A DNA stretch of 64,000 bases from Gemmatimonadota bacterium (GCA_029262175.1 JAJCZV010000073.1:17475-81474); one strand, 5' to 3'. Positions 43,419-52,763 are shown, counted from the stretch's first letter. The notes: a model not told the origin generated them from the letters alone. Program-made: numbers and translations.

Positions 43419-44365
43419 GCGCGTCAAACCATGTGGCGGTAATCATACCGTGCTACCGAGTCGCTTCCGCGATCGAGGAGGTCGTGCGCTCCGTGCCCTC
43501 CTCGGTAAGCACGATCATCGCCGTCGACGATGCCTCGCCGGACGAGACAGGGGCGATCCTTCGAGGCATCCACGATCCAAGGCTCGTCGTCTTGGTACAC
43601 GAAAAAAATCAGGGCGTGGGCGGAGCCATGATCACGGGGTATCGAGAGGCGCTCGAGAGAGGCGCCGACGTTTGCGTCAAGGTTGACGGGGACGGGCAGA
43701 TGCCGCTGGAGCACTTGCCCCGACTACTCGAACCGCTCCTGGAGGGCAACGCCGATTTTACGAAAGGCAACCGGTTCCACCACGTGGGAGCCCTCCGTTC
43801 CATGCCGTCGCTCCGCCTGATCGGAAACGGTGGGCTCTCGTTTCTCACCAAGCTCGTCAGCGGTTATTGGTCAATCTTCGACCCCACGAACGGGTATACG
43901 GCGATCCGCGCAGGCGTCCTGCGCCAGGTCAGTCTCAAACACGTCGCTCGCAGATACTTCTTCGAAACCAGCATGCTTGCCGAACTCAACATCGTCGGGG
44001 CGACGGTTCGTGACGTGGCGATTCCAGCGCGCTACGGCAACGAGCCCAGCAGTCTCAGGATCGGTCACGTCCTGAGATCGTTTCCGTTTCTCATGATCCG
44101 GTCTCTCTGTCGCCGGTTCTTCTGGCGATATATGATCCGCGACTTCAACGTACTCACCCTTTGCGTCCTGACCGGACTTCCCCTGCTCCTGTTCGGAGTT
44201 GTGTTTGGCCTCTACCACTGGTGGCGCTCGGTGGTCACCGGCACACCCGCCACGGCCGGCACGACGCTGCTTGCTGCCCTCCCGGTGATCCTCGGCTACC
44301 TGTCGCTATTGATCGCGGCCGTGATCGACATGATCTCCGAGCCGGGCCAGTCGAGAGGATCGTGA
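43415..44365 (+). CDS. DPM/GtrB-like glycosyltransferase family 2
   Basis: This 316-residue protein has a GT2 domain with VIIPCYRVASAIEEVV, IIAVDDASPDETG (the DDAS motif) and VKVDGDGQMPLE (DxD-like). Two C-terminal helices follow (LTLCVLTGLPLLLFGVVFGLY and LLAALPVILGYLSLLIAAVID). Such proteins load a sugar onto undecaprenyl or dolichyl phosphate. That product would feed the GT-C enzyme just upstream. The likely start is TTG at 43415 overlapping the GT-C stop; its GTGA overlap with the SGNH gene follows. FDPTNGYTAIR is another family mark. Confidence 0.87.
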   Translation: MSASNHVAVIIPCYRVASAIEEVVRSVPSSVSTIIAVDDASPDETGAILRGIHDPRLVVLVHEKNQGVGGAMITGYREALERGADVCVKVDGDGQMPLEHLPRLLEPLLEGNADFTKGNRFHHVGALRSMPSLRLIGNGGLSFLTKLVSGYWSIFDPTNGYTAIRAGVLRQVSLKHVARRYFFETSMLAELNIVGATVRDVAIPARYGNEPSSLRIGHVLRSFPFLMIRSLCRRFFWRYMIRDFNVLTLCVLTGLPLLLFGVVFGLYHWWRSVVTGTPATAGTTLLAALPVILGYLSLLIAAVIDMISEPGQSRGS

Positions 44366-45513
44366 GTCGTCCGCGCTTTACGTCCCGCGGCGGGGCGTGG
44401 CTCGCGTTGGCGAGTACGCTACTGACGCTGGTCGTTTCCGAGGCGGCACTGCGCGTTCTGTCAGACGACCGCCATTACGTATGGCCCCCGAATCTCGAGC
44501 GGCCACTGAACCCCAGATCGGATATCCTGCCTGGGGTCGAGGGGCCGTCGATGTTCGCCACAAACGACCTAGGTATGCGTGGCGCCTCCTTCTCGGAGGC
44601 ATCCGACTATCGGATCCTGACCGTCGGGGGGAGCACGACAGAGTGCTACTTTCTCGACCAAGACGAGGCGTGGCCTCACCTTCTGGACTTGGCACTGGAC
44701 CGCGCAACGGGCCGGGACATCTCGGTCGGCAACGTTGGCCGGTCGGGGCACAACTCGCGGCACCACGCGCTACAGGTCGCGTACCTTCTCGATCAGCATC
44801 CTCGGGTCTCCATGGTCATTCTAATGGTGGGACTCAATGACCTGCTGCTGCGCCTCAGAAGAGACGACACGTTTCGACCGCTCGAGGCTGAGCCGCGGGA
44901 GTACTCTCACGAACTAGTTCGGCGTGCCTTTGCTCAGGGGCCCGGGCGGTACGCTTGGGAGCCTGCCTACAAGCGCACCGAGATCTGGCAGCTCCTACGG
45001 AGGACCAAACAGGGGGTTGTCGCTCGAGATCAGGTGGGGTTTCAGGACGACGCCGGCCTTTACGTCCGAACCGCTCGGAGAGAACGTCGGGCAGCTGACT
45101 CGCTAATCGAAGAGTTGCCGGACCTAACCGAGTCCCTGGCCGACTATGAGCGGAGACTTCGCGAGATCGTTGCGTTGTCGGAGGAGCGTGGAGTGCTTCC
45201 CGTCTTAGTCACGCAACCGACGATGTGGCTGCCGGAATTGGATCGAGAGAGGTCCAGTCTTCTTTGGTTCGGAAGACGGGGCGACACAGATGAATTCTAC
45301 GCAGTGCGAGCGCTGGCGGCGGGCATCTCGCTCTACAATGACCGGCTGAAGCAGGTCTGTGCGGAGTCGGATGCGATGTGCGTTGACCTTGCGGCAGCGC
45401 TTCCGAAGGACACTACGATGTTCTATGACGACGCCCATTTCAACGAGAGCGGCGCCCGGGCGGTGGCCCGGGAGCTGGCAGAGGCGATCCTCGCGGCTCT
45501 AACGAGACGATGA
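44362..45513 (+). CDS. SGNH-hydrolase-type O-acyl modifying enzyme, membrane-anchored
   Basis: This 383-residue protein begins with one membrane helix (LALASTLLTLVVSEAALRVL) that places the domain in the periplasm. The SGNH blocks are visible: nucleophile Ser91 in VGGSTTECYF, Gly in VGRSGHNSR, Asn in LMVGLNDLL, and the Asp-x-x-His pair in FYDDAHFNESG near residues 356-359. Such enzymes add or remove acetyl groups on polysaccharides. It is the last gene of a three-gene overlapping unit (GT-C, GT2, SGNH). The GTG start overlaps the GT2 stop. Confidence 0.85.
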   Translation: MSRPRFTSRGGAWLALASTLLTLVVSEAALRVLSDDRHYVWPPNLERPLNPRSDILPGVEGPSMFATNDLGMRGASFSEASDYRILTVGGSTTECYFLDQDEAWPHLLDLALDRATGRDISVGNVGRSGHNSRHHALQVAYLLDQHPRVSMVILMVGLNDLLLRLRRDDTFRPLEAEPREYSHELVRRAFAQGPGRYAWEPAYKRTEIWQLLRRTKQGVVARDQVGFQDDAGLYVRTARRERRAADSLIEELPDLTESLADYERRLREIVALSEERGVLPVLVTQPTMWLPELDRERSSLLWFGRRGDTDEFYAVRALAAGISLYNDRLKQVCAESDAMCVDLAAALPKDTTMFYDDAHFNESGARAVARELAEAILAALTRR

Positions 45514-45591
45514 GGCGGTCAGAGTCGGGATGCCCAGTTCGTGACCTCTCGATCCAACGGTCCGGGTTGACGGCAGCGCGCCCGGCCGTCG

Positions 45592-47058
45592 CTACGTCCC
45601 TGAACGGATCCGGCGAGCGAGTTCCTTCAGCTCGGTCACCGTGACCGCGCGCAACGAGACGAGGGTAGCGGCATACGCGACGCTGCCCACAAACAATCTC
45701 AGAATCGCCGACTCGACCGGCAGGAAAAGAACGATGGCCCCCATGACTCCTGCGGCGACGAGAACGAACCCCACCTGACGAGAGAACGGAACTCGTCCCT
45801 GCAGCCGACCGGTCCGCCAAGCGGCCACGGTCAGAGCACCCAATCGCCCCGCCACGTTCGCTCGCGCCGCGGCGATGGCGCCGCCCGCCGGGATCCATAG
45901 CAGCGCCAAGCCTAGATGCAGCGCCGTCGCAATAAAGTCCGAGCGAAATACGTCGACGTCACGTCCCGCCGACAGGAGGTGGTTGTTGAGTCCGGCCAGC
46001 AATAGAAGGAGCGGAATCGTGAACGCGGTCGTCGAAAGCACGCCGGCCGCCGGTGCGAAACCGTCCCCGAACAGCAGCCCGACGACGGGGGCGCTGAGGG
46101 CCGCTACACCGATGGCGACTGGCAACAAGAACGCGAGACCGGCGCGATTTACGGTATCCACGAACCTCGCCGCCGCCGCCGGGTCGCTGGCCTGCAGACG
46201 GCTGACGGTCGGGTAGACGTTGTCCTGAAACTGCGTGCCGAAGGAAACTCCGAGGGCGAGGACGATCTTGTGGCTGACGAGGAAGTAGCCCGCCTCAGTC
46301 GCGCTCGACAACCACGTGATCAAGAGAGCGTCGCCTTCGTAGAAGAGCAGCCGAAGCGCCTTTGCGCCGGCGACGGGGGCCGACGCGCGAAGCATGGGGC
46401 CGATCGCGGAGAGCGCGGGCCGGTTCCATAACGCACCCGGACCGCGCCGGAGCATCCGGAAGTAATAGGCCACGCGCAGGCCTTCCGCGCCGACGTAGAC
46501 GGCGGGCACGAGCAGCAGCATGGGGTCTGGGCCGCGCACGAGTGCGAACACACCCGCGGCGTTGGCCAGCTCCCGAACCCAGAGTCCCTTAGCGACCACC
46601 GACATCTCGTCCCGACCCCGGAGGGTCCAGCCGGTGTCGAGCGCTTGGACGAACAACCGACCCCCGTAGACGAGCGCCAGCGCACGACCACCTACCGCAT
46701 CACCAGGCAGCGCAAAAACAAGTGCGCCCAAGACCGCATATGAGACGAGCGAAAGACAGAAGCGAGCCGTGACGATCCTGGAGAGCACCGCCCCTATATC
46801 GTCGGCAGCGCGGGCGACGACCCGGCTGCCGTGCGGGTCTAGGCCCGCATTGACGAAGATCAGCATGTAAGAGGTGAACCCCAGCGCGGCACCGATTCGA
46901 CCGTACCCCGCGGCCCCGAGCACTCGGGCGAGATAGACGGCGACACCCAGAGCGATGATGCGTGCCACCATGTCCCCGCCAACGAGCCACGCCGCGTTGC
47001 GCGCCAGCCTCCCGGCGCCCGCCGTTTCGGCAGCGTTGGGTTGGGGCGGAAGACTCAC
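45592..47058 (-). CDS. Polysaccharide flippase (Wzx/MATE-like)
   Basis: This 488-residue protein has about 14 membrane helices. It shows the Wzx-like opening RLARNAAWLVGGDMVARIIALGVAVYLARVLGAAGYGRIG, of which the helix and the LGAAGYG turn are the typical parts. It would move lipid-linked repeat units across the inner membrane. The GTG at 47058 overlaps the GT2 stop (GTGA), so the two are coupled. A long open frame extending further upstream is a shadow of that GT2 gene. The last residues contain GAIAAARANVAGRLGAL, common in the family. Confidence 0.85.
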   Translation of the reverse strand: MSLPPQPNAAETAGAGRLARNAAWLVGGDMVARIIALGVAVYLARVLGAAGYGRIGAALGFTSYMLIFVNAGLDPHGSRVVARAADDIGAVLSRIVTARFCLSLVSYAVLGALVFALPGDAVGGRALALVYGGRLFVQALDTGWTLRGRDEMSVVAKGLWVRELANAAGVFALVRGPDPMLLLVPAVYVGAEGLRVAYYFRMLRRGPGALWNRPALSAIGPMLRASAPVAGAKALRLLFYEGDALLITWLSSATEAGYFLVSHKIVLALGVSFGTQFQDNVYPTVSRLQASDPAAAARFVDTVNRAGLAFLLPVAIGVAALSAPVVGLLFGDGFAPAAGVLSTTAFTIPLLLLLAGLNNHLLSAGRDVDVFRSDFIATALHLGLALLWIPAGGAIAAARANVAGRLGALTVAAWRTGRLQGRVPFSRQVGFVLVAAGVMGAIVLFLPVESAILRLFVGSVAYAATLVSLRAVTVTELKELARRIRSGT

Positions 47059-47978
47059 GACCGCTCCGCGCCTTTCGCCCGCACCGCAGCGCGATTCGTC
47101 AGAGCGCCGACCGCCTCGCCTGCGGCCCACGCCACAGTCAACGGCACGAGGAACGGGAGAGCGGTGAGAAGGATGCCCGCCCCACCGGACGCGCCCCAGA
47201 CGCGTCCGAAGATCCTCAGGAGCATGACCGCCGGGACCGCGGGCGCGACCGCAACAATCTTCCACCATGGGGCCCCGCGCTGGATCCTGAACGCGGAGAA
47301 GTGCTTCCCGTGGAGAAAGCGTTGCCGCAAGATCGATCCGAACCGATACGAACGGCCGTATCGCGCCTCCGCTTCGGCGAGCATCGTCAGGCGCCCGCCC
47401 GCATCCCGAATACGCTCATGCAGCACGATCTCCCAAAAACCGTCTTCGGCGGCGTCGGGATACAGATCAAGAGCGGCGCGGGTATAGGCGGCATTGTCCC
47501 CAGGAATGTCCGCAACCGGACCCTCGCCGACCGGGGGCGCGAAAGCCGAGTAGCGCAGCAGATAGATGGCCCTGTCGACAGGGCCTGCCGTGTCAGCTAG
47601 CGAGATCGGTCCGGCCGCGCCGCTCCAACCGGCGTTCATCCCGTCGACGAGCGCGCGCGCCCAGCCTGGGCCGACGATGAAGTGCGCCGTGGTGAAGGCC
47701 ACGGCTTGGCCGCCCGCCGCGCCGAGACCGGTCCCCCAGAGATCGGGGACCAAGACGGCGTCTGTGACCGGCACTCGCTCGACCGGCGGCAGGTCGTCGA
47801 GCAACGACGCGGACGGAGGTTCGCTCGCTGGATAGCAGAGCAGGATTTCCGAATCCACCGCGATGCAAGCTTCGCGAATCGACCGTAGGCAGCGCTCGAG
47901 CGTATGCTCCGACTGCGTGCAGGCGATCACGACCGTCAGCTCTGGAACCGGTCTCCTCGCGACCTCTTTGTCCGCCAC
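47055..47978 (-). CDS. Glycosyltransferase family 2-like protein with degenerate metal motif
   Basis: This 307-residue protein has one GT2-like unit of the same type as each half of the tandem protein at 37.5-39.5 kb: LTVVIACTQSEHTLERCLRSI, GRSYRFGSILRQRFLHGKHF, and two C-terminal helices ending VAWAAGEAVGAL. Where the tandem protein has EDH, this one reads TTAHF, so the metal or donor site may be altered. It could be an accessory subunit or use another donor. It sits in front of the flippase gene, sharing a GTGA overlap. Confidence 0.75.
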   Translation of the reverse strand: MADKEVARRPVPELTVVIACTQSEHTLERCLRSIREACIAVDSEILLCYPASEPPSASLLDDLPPVERVPVTDAVLVPDLWGTGLGAAGGQAVAFTTAHFIVGPGWARALVDGMNAGWSGAAGPISLADTAGPVDRAIYLLRYSAFAPPVGEGPVADIPGDNAAYTRAALDLYPDAAEDGFWEIVLHERIRDAGGRLTMLAEAEARYGRSYRFGSILRQRFLHGKHFSAFRIQRGAPWWKIVAVAPAVPAVMLLRIFGRVWGASGGAGILLTALPFLVPLTVAWAAGEAVGALTNRAAVRAKGAERS

Positions 47979-48200
47979 GTCCCTCCTCTTCGCACGGCTC
48001 CGGACTGCGCTGGTGACGGATGACGGGGCCTGGCCCCTGACAGGGCCTGGCTCCGAGGATAACGTGACGCGCTGGGCGAGATCAATCCACGTGTCGACGT
48101 CGTGACCTTTCGCGAATCGAGATGCCTTATCCGACGGACGCCACCTAAGAGCAGCCCTCCAGATGGCGAAACCTCAGCTGCTCTAGGCTCGACGACGAGT

Positions 48201-49694
48201 ATGCGGCAACGCCTGGCCTGGGTGTTAGCCCTGACGCCGTTCGTCTCCGTAGCACTCTGGCACCTGCCCCAGGGCTTTGGAATAGGGGCCGGGGACTACG
48301 CGCACTACCTGTTGCACGCCCGCGCTATCTTGGAGGGCACCCCCTACTCGGAAATCGGGTATCTCTTTACCGGCTACAATCCGTTCATCGGTCCACCGGT
48401 GCAGCCACCCGGACTCCCACTGACGCTCGTCGTCGCGTTCTCGGTCCTCGGGTGGAACGTGCTCGCGGCTCGGCTTCTCGTTTTTGGTTTGGCCATCTCC
48501 TACCTCGTGGCCGCGGGGCTGCACTTCGCTCGTCACGAGAGCCGCAAACTGGGGCTCGCGGTCGCGTTGTTGGCCGGGTTGTCTCCGGCGATCATCCACG
48601 GTTCAACTCAGATTCTGACGGACCTCCCGTTCGCCTGCTTCGTCTGGTGGATCGCTGTCGCCTCGGACTCGGACGGCGAATGGGACACCGCACGTATCGC
48701 GGTCGTCACGGCACTCGGGCTGGCCGCGATGTCCTACCGCATGGCGGGCATCGCGATCGTGCCGGCGATGGGCCTCTTCGGGATCTTGAACCTGCGACGC
48801 CTAGGGGCCCGCCCCCTAATCCCGGTCGGCGTCTGGCTGACCGTCGGGCTCCTGGCGTTCCTCGGGGTTCTACCGGGCACGACCGGGCTCAGCGCTCAGC
48901 TGTCCAACAGTCCGCTCAGCGGGCTTGCGATCGAACTCAAGCGATTCTTCGCGTACCGACTGGCCCTGACGGACAGCCTGCTGTACCCGTTCCCCAGCGG
49001 TCTCGCCAACGACGCTTATCACCTCCTTGCTGCCCCGATCGTGGCAATCGGCCTCTTCGCATGGCTTCGTCGCTCTTGGATGAAGTTCCTGGCGTGCTTC
49101 GTCGTGGTGTACGGGGCCATGCTGGTGACGATAGACGTCGCGGCGGTACGGTACACGTGGCCTCTCTATCCCGTGTTCGTGTTCGGACTGTTGGACGGCC
49201 TCCGCATCGTGGCATTGAGGCTCAGGCCTGTGTGGTCGCGCGATCGAGTCGAGGGGCTCGTGCTCAAGGCCTCGTGGGTCCTGGCGGCGCTCACCATCGG
49301 GGTGAGGATGGCCGAGACGCCGTCCGCTTTGTTTTCCGGCATTCTCGCTCGAGAGCCAGACGTAGTGGAGGTGTTCGAACGTTTCCGGGAGGTGGAGACG
49401 GCATCCTCGGCCGGACCTGTTCGGGTGGTCTTCGTGAAGCCACGCATTTTCACGCTCGAGACTCGAATCCCAGCCATGGGGCTGTTTTCGACTGACCCGA
49501 CAGCGACGATCCAGGAGCTGTGTGAGCAAGGGATCACGCACCTGATCCTCGGTGACTACGAGCTAGAAGCGGATCGACAGGCATCGATGGAGCGCGCAGT
49601 TGACGCTCAGCCTTCCGCCTTCGAGGAGACCTATTCAAATCAGAGCTTTACGGTATATCGTCTCGATGCGGAAGCGGCTGGTTGCGGTGGGTGA
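48201..49694 (+). CDS. GT-C-like polytopic membrane protein
   Basis: This 497-residue protein has about ten helices, then a soluble C-terminal part. Its first periplasmic loop carries GAGDYAHYLLHARAI, where the Asp may be the GT-C catalytic base, and QPPGLPLTLVVAFSVLG follows. The general pattern resembles ArnT-type glycosyltransferases, but similarity is weaker than for the gene at 41946. A longer frame starting at 48102 is open; I prefer 48201, where the hydrophobic helix begins. It is the last gene of the glycan cluster on the plus strand. Confidence 0.7.
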   Translation: MRQRLAWVLALTPFVSVALWHLPQGFGIGAGDYAHYLLHARAILEGTPYSEIGYLFTGYNPFIGPPVQPPGLPLTLVVAFSVLGWNVLAARLLVFGLAISYLVAAGLHFARHESRKLGLAVALLAGLSPAIIHGSTQILTDLPFACFVWWIAVASDSDGEWDTARIAVVTALGLAAMSYRMAGIAIVPAMGLFGILNLRRLGARPLIPVGVWLTVGLLAFLGVLPGTTGLSAQLSNSPLSGLAIELKRFFAYRLALTDSLLYPFPSGLANDAYHLLAAPIVAIGLFAWLRRSWMKFLACFVVVYGAMLVTIDVAAVRYTWPLYPVFVFGLLDGLRIVALRLRPVWSRDRVEGLVLKASWVLAALTIGVRMAETPSALFSGILAREPDVVEVFERFREVETASSAGPVRVVFVKPRIFTLETRIPAMGLFSTDPTATIQELCEQGITHLILGDYELEADRQASMERAVDAQPSAFEETYSNQSFTVYRLDAEAAGCGG

Positions 49695-49869
49695 CGGACG
49701 AAATCGGGGGTGAGGCAGTCGAGCGCATGCGCGAGGAACGGTCGAGGTCCGCCCGCCGCGTGTCGGCCGGTCGCGGCCCGCCTTTGACGGATGCAGATGG
49801 GAGAAGTTCGATTCAGCATCGTCCACGCCCTCGAGCGTGGTGTGTTTCTCTATCATTAGAGGTGGTGCC

Positions 49870-50340
49870 ATGCGACGAGGTTTCAAACTTCCTGTGATGA
49901 CCGGATTTGCCGCACTCACGGCGTTGGTGACGGTGGCGGCCTCGTTCGGAGAACTTCCGGTGCTCCACGAACGCAAAGAAGTGGCGGGGCTCGCTGTGGT
50001 GTTCGGCGCCGAGCCCGAGCCGGCAATCACCGAAGAGATGCAGTTCCTGCGTTGGCGCGTGAGTTCGCTCGCCGATGAAGAGCCCTACTCGGAGTTCGAG
50101 GACGCAAAGGTGGTCATCACGCGAGATGGCGAACCGCTGGGAGACTTTGAGGTCCGCGGTTCGCGGCGTGATCCGGGACTCTATCAAACCCGTCACATTT
50201 TCACCGCTCCCGGTGAGTACGACACAGTGTTGAGCTTCCGGAAGGGTGAGGATGAGAAGCTTCATACGGTGGACTTCAAGTTCCAGATCGCCGATCGCAG
50301 CAGCATCGAGATTCCTCCGCGCAAAGAAGGCGGACGCTAA
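49870..50340 (+). CDS. Secreted beta-sandwich protein, copy B (YtkA-like)
   Basis: This 156-residue protein is a paralogue of the one at 31668-32141. It has the same N-terminal helix (LPVMTGFAALTALVTVAASF) and the same domain with DPGLYQTRHIFTAPGEYDTVLSF. A central block of about 55 residues is identical in the two copies and nearly identical in DNA, while the ends have diverged. AGAGGTGG before the ATG is a moderate ribosome site. It stands alone between the glycan cluster and the PepSY gene. The function is unknown. Confidence 0.7.
   Translation: MRRGFKLPVMTGFAALTALVTVAASFGELPVLHERKEVAGLAVVFGAEPEPAITEEMQFLRWRVSSLADEEPYSEFEDAKVVITRDGEPLGDFEVRGSRRDPGLYQTRHIFTAPGEYDTVLSFRKGEDEKLHTVDFKFQIADRSSIEIPPRKEGGR
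49957..50123 (+). repeat. 167-bp direct repeat, copy B
   Basis: This is the partner of 31755-31921, in the same orientation and with one mismatch. Together the copies bracket the ABC-YHS operon and the whole glycan cluster. Confidence 0.9.
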
Positions 50341-50438
50341 GAAGGGTGGCCGATGGCGAGTTTGGCTTCCGCGACCCTGTCCGCTGACGAGGCCCTTCAG
50401 CGGAGGGGCGAACTACGGAAGCCCGACTCGAGCCACAA

Positions 50439-51908
50439 TCACGGCGAGGACCCGCCAGTCGAGGCTTTCTTTGCGCGACGGGCCATGGCCCACCCCGTGA
50501 CGACCATGGACAATACAGTTAGTTGGAGCGCGGTGAGCAACACCGTGTCGAACCATGGGTTGCCGGTAAAACCAAACGTGTGGTATGCCAGAAACGGACT
50601 GAACCTCCGCCAGATCGCGGGCCTGCGTTGGACCACCTCTCCGGTGACTTGCGAGATGTGAACGTCGGAGTCGTCGGGGTCGGTGAAACGGAAGCGGTAT
50701 GTAGGAACCCGCGCATTGAAGTCCATCCAATACTCATCGGACTCGACCGCAGGACCGTCTGGCTCGCCGGCCACGACTTCGCTTCCCGCCTGGGCGGCCA
50801 GTTCCGCCGAGAGTCGATCGAGGACCTCGCCGCTTTCGGCATCGATCAGCACTCCGTTCGCGTTACGCTCCGGATACGCGATCCAAAAACGACGATCCCC
50901 TATCGCGCGCCATTCGTAGCGTTGAATCGGGCGGTCTCCTCCATCGATCCCGTCGGGCACTGCCGCTGCGATCGTACCGACCGCGGCTAGCTGTTCGTCC
51001 ACCTCGATTCCCCCGACCCAATCGGCTCGAAAGGAGCCTTGGCCCCTGAACCGAGGCTCGATCAGGCCCAGGTTGAACCAGAGGTAGGCCCCGACAAGCA
51101 TCTGCGTCGCGAGCAGAAAACCGGCGATCGGCGCGACACGAGCGTGGATTCGCCTCGAGCGGCGAACGGCGGTTGTCCAACGCTTTCGCGCGTCACGGCG
51201 GGTCCACCACAAGGTGTACCCGAGCGAGACGAGAACGAGCGAGACTCCGACGAGGCCGTATAGAAGGGACGTGAAGATCCGGAGACTGTCACCCCACTGC
51301 CAGACGTGTACGCTCTTGTAGGCCCTATCGAACCAGGCCGCGAGCGGGTCAGTGCGGCGCAGGACCCTCCCGGATGTCCTCGAGAACACGAGCCGGGATG
51401 GCTGGGCGCCCTCCATCGTTGCCTCCACGGCGGGGACCCGGTCCTCAGTGTAGTACCGGTTGAACTCGTCGCCCTCATGAAGTGCGGACGCCTGCGTGCC
51501 AGCGAGTTGCCCATCGATGACTGTGCGCAGGAGGTCGTCGGACAGCGGGTCGAGCCGCTCGAGGGTTCGGGCATCGTACGTGCGTTCCAACTCGAACGGC
51601 CCGGGCTTCACGACGTACGCAGGAAGACCCCCGAGCGACTCGAGCCGCAACCAATACAGACGTTGCAGTCCGTCCTGGGCCAGAATCTCGAACAGGGTTG
51701 ACGTACTCGCCAACGCCTCGTCATCGAGCGAGGCCGCCTCGTCGTGATACGACTCGAGTTCGTATACGCCCTGCAATCCGTTTGGTAGCAGCACGGCCAC
51801 CCCGTGCAGTACGAACGACGACAGGATCCACGCGACGATCGGAACGGTGGCCAACATTCCGAGACGGCGATGTGATCGTTTGACTCTGAGGCGAGTCTGA
51901 TTTTGCAT
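50439..51908 (-). CDS. PepSY-domain membrane protein
   Basis: This 489-residue protein has an N-terminal helix (MLATVPIVAWILSSFVLHG), a periplasmic part, two central helices (IFTSLLYGLVGVSLVLVSLGY and VAPIAGFLLATQMLVGAYLWF), a second periplasmic part with a PepSY-like repeat (YERNANGVLIDAESGEVLDRL), and a C-terminal helix. This is the layout of PepSY-associated TM proteins, some of which take part in iron or heme reduction and uptake. His residues in helices (HVWQW, AYHTFGF) could bind heme. I chose the ATG at 51908; the ribosome site is poor. It stands alone, divergent from nothing obvious. Confidence 0.78.
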   Translation of the reverse strand: MQNQTRLRVKRSHRRLGMLATVPIVAWILSSFVLHGVAVLLPNGLQGVYELESYHDEAASLDDEALASTSTLFEILAQDGLQRLYWLRLESLGGLPAYVVKPGPFELERTYDARTLERLDPLSDDLLRTVIDGQLAGTQASALHEGDEFNRYYTEDRVPAVEATMEGAQPSRLVFSRTSGRVLRRTDPLAAWFDRAYKSVHVWQWGDSLRIFTSLLYGLVGVSLVLVSLGYTLWWTRRDARKRWTTAVRRSRRIHARVAPIAGFLLATQMLVGAYLWFNLGLIEPRFRGQGSFRADWVGGIEVDEQLAAVGTIAAAVPDGIDGGDRPIQRYEWRAIGDRRFWIAYPERNANGVLIDAESGEVLDRLSAELAAQAGSEVVAGEPDGPAVESDEYWMDFNARVPTYRFRFTDPDDSDVHISQVTGEVVQRRPAIWRRFSPFLAYHTFGFTGNPWFDTVLLTALQLTVLSMVVTGWAMARRAKKASTGGSSP

Positions 51909-52135
51909 GGCAGAGCACAAGTAAAGAAGCGATGCCGGAGGTGACCTCTTCCGAAATCTAGGAGAGGGGAGAAAGCGATGGTGGCTGCCTGATGTTGCAA
52001 CCAGCAGGAAAGGCCACGCAACCGCGCATCTCAGAGCTCCGCGTCACGTAGATTGGCGGCGCTCGAGCGCGACGACGATTCCACTGACCGTGATCGTCGC
52101 GGAGTCCACGGTTTGCGATCGGCTAGAGATCGCGG

Positions 52136-52552
52136 TCAGGAGGACTCGATTACCGGGCACCGACAGCCGGCCGACGCACGGGGGGCCTCGTCCAGCAGTG
52201 CGAGGGTGTCCGTGAGCGTGCTCCTCAATTCCCGAAGCTCGCGCATGCGGCGCTCGACATCTTGTATCCGGGCGGCAATCAGGTCACGCACGTGTCCACA
52301 TGGTTGCCGGCCGCCGGAGGAGATCTCGAGCACCTCTCTTACATCCGAGAGTCGGAGCCCGAGTGCCTGCGCTTTCTTGATGAAGGTCACCTGGTCGACC
52401 GCGTCAGTCGGATACGCTCGATACCCGGACGGGGTTCGCGGAGGACGAGGCAGGATCCCCACTCGCTCGTAGTACCTCAGCGTGTGAGTGGAAACGCCCG
52501 CCAAGGCGGACAGCTCTCCGATCCGCAGATCTGTGTCATCTGACTGCTCCAC
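52136..52552 (-). CDS. MerR-family metal-responsive regulator
   Basis: This 138-residue regulator has the MerR winged-helix head (RIGELSALAGVSTHTLRYYERVGILPRPPRTPSGYRAYP, of which GVSTHTLRYYERVG and SGYRAYP are the diagnostic parts), a long dimerisation helix, and metal ligands. Cys85 lies in PCGHV, and Cys130 and Cys132 in GCRCPV. The pattern fits the MerR/CadR/ZntR branch; the exact metal cannot be read. It is divergent from the HMA-MerP-like operon. A MerR-type promoter with a perfect dyad lies between them, so it probably controls that operon and itself. Confidence 0.92.
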   Translation of the reverse strand: MEQSDDTDLRIGELSALAGVSTHTLRYYERVGILPRPPRTPSGYRAYPTDAVDQVTFIKKAQALGLRLSDVREVLEISSGGRQPCGHVRDLIAARIQDVERRMRELRELRSTLTDTLALLDEAPRASAGCRCPVIESS

Positions 52553-52653
52553 GAACGCCCTCCAGACCCCTCATCGAACCGACCCACGGCCGCTGGCCGT
52601 CATTCCGAAATGTACCATGGAAACCCTATACCATCATCTAGGGTTCCACCCCC

Positions 52654-52685
52654 TTGACCTTAGACCCAGGTCTAAAGTGTAGGTT
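52654..52685 (+). promoter_or_regulatory. MerR-type promoter with 20-bp spacer and dyad operator
   Basis: TTGACC (52654-52659) forms the -35. The palindrome TTAGACC-CA-GGTCTAA occupies 52660-52675, and TAGGTT (52680-52685) is the -10. The spacer is 20 bp, longer than normal, which is the hallmark of MerR-activated promoters where the regulator unwinds DNA. It lies between the divergent MerR gene and the HMA gene and faces the latter. Confidence 0.88.
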
Positions 52686-52763
52686 GCCCTTGTCACCGCC
52701 TTGCTTCGCGTGATCTCCGGGCGGGGAGAACGGCGGTACTCATCGGAATGTGGAGGCGATACG

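Noticed and set aside
47979..48200. Short GGGCCTGG-type repeats before the GT-C gene
   Set aside because: They are two or three imperfect copies in GC-rich DNA; no symmetry, mobile-element end or promoter pattern was found.
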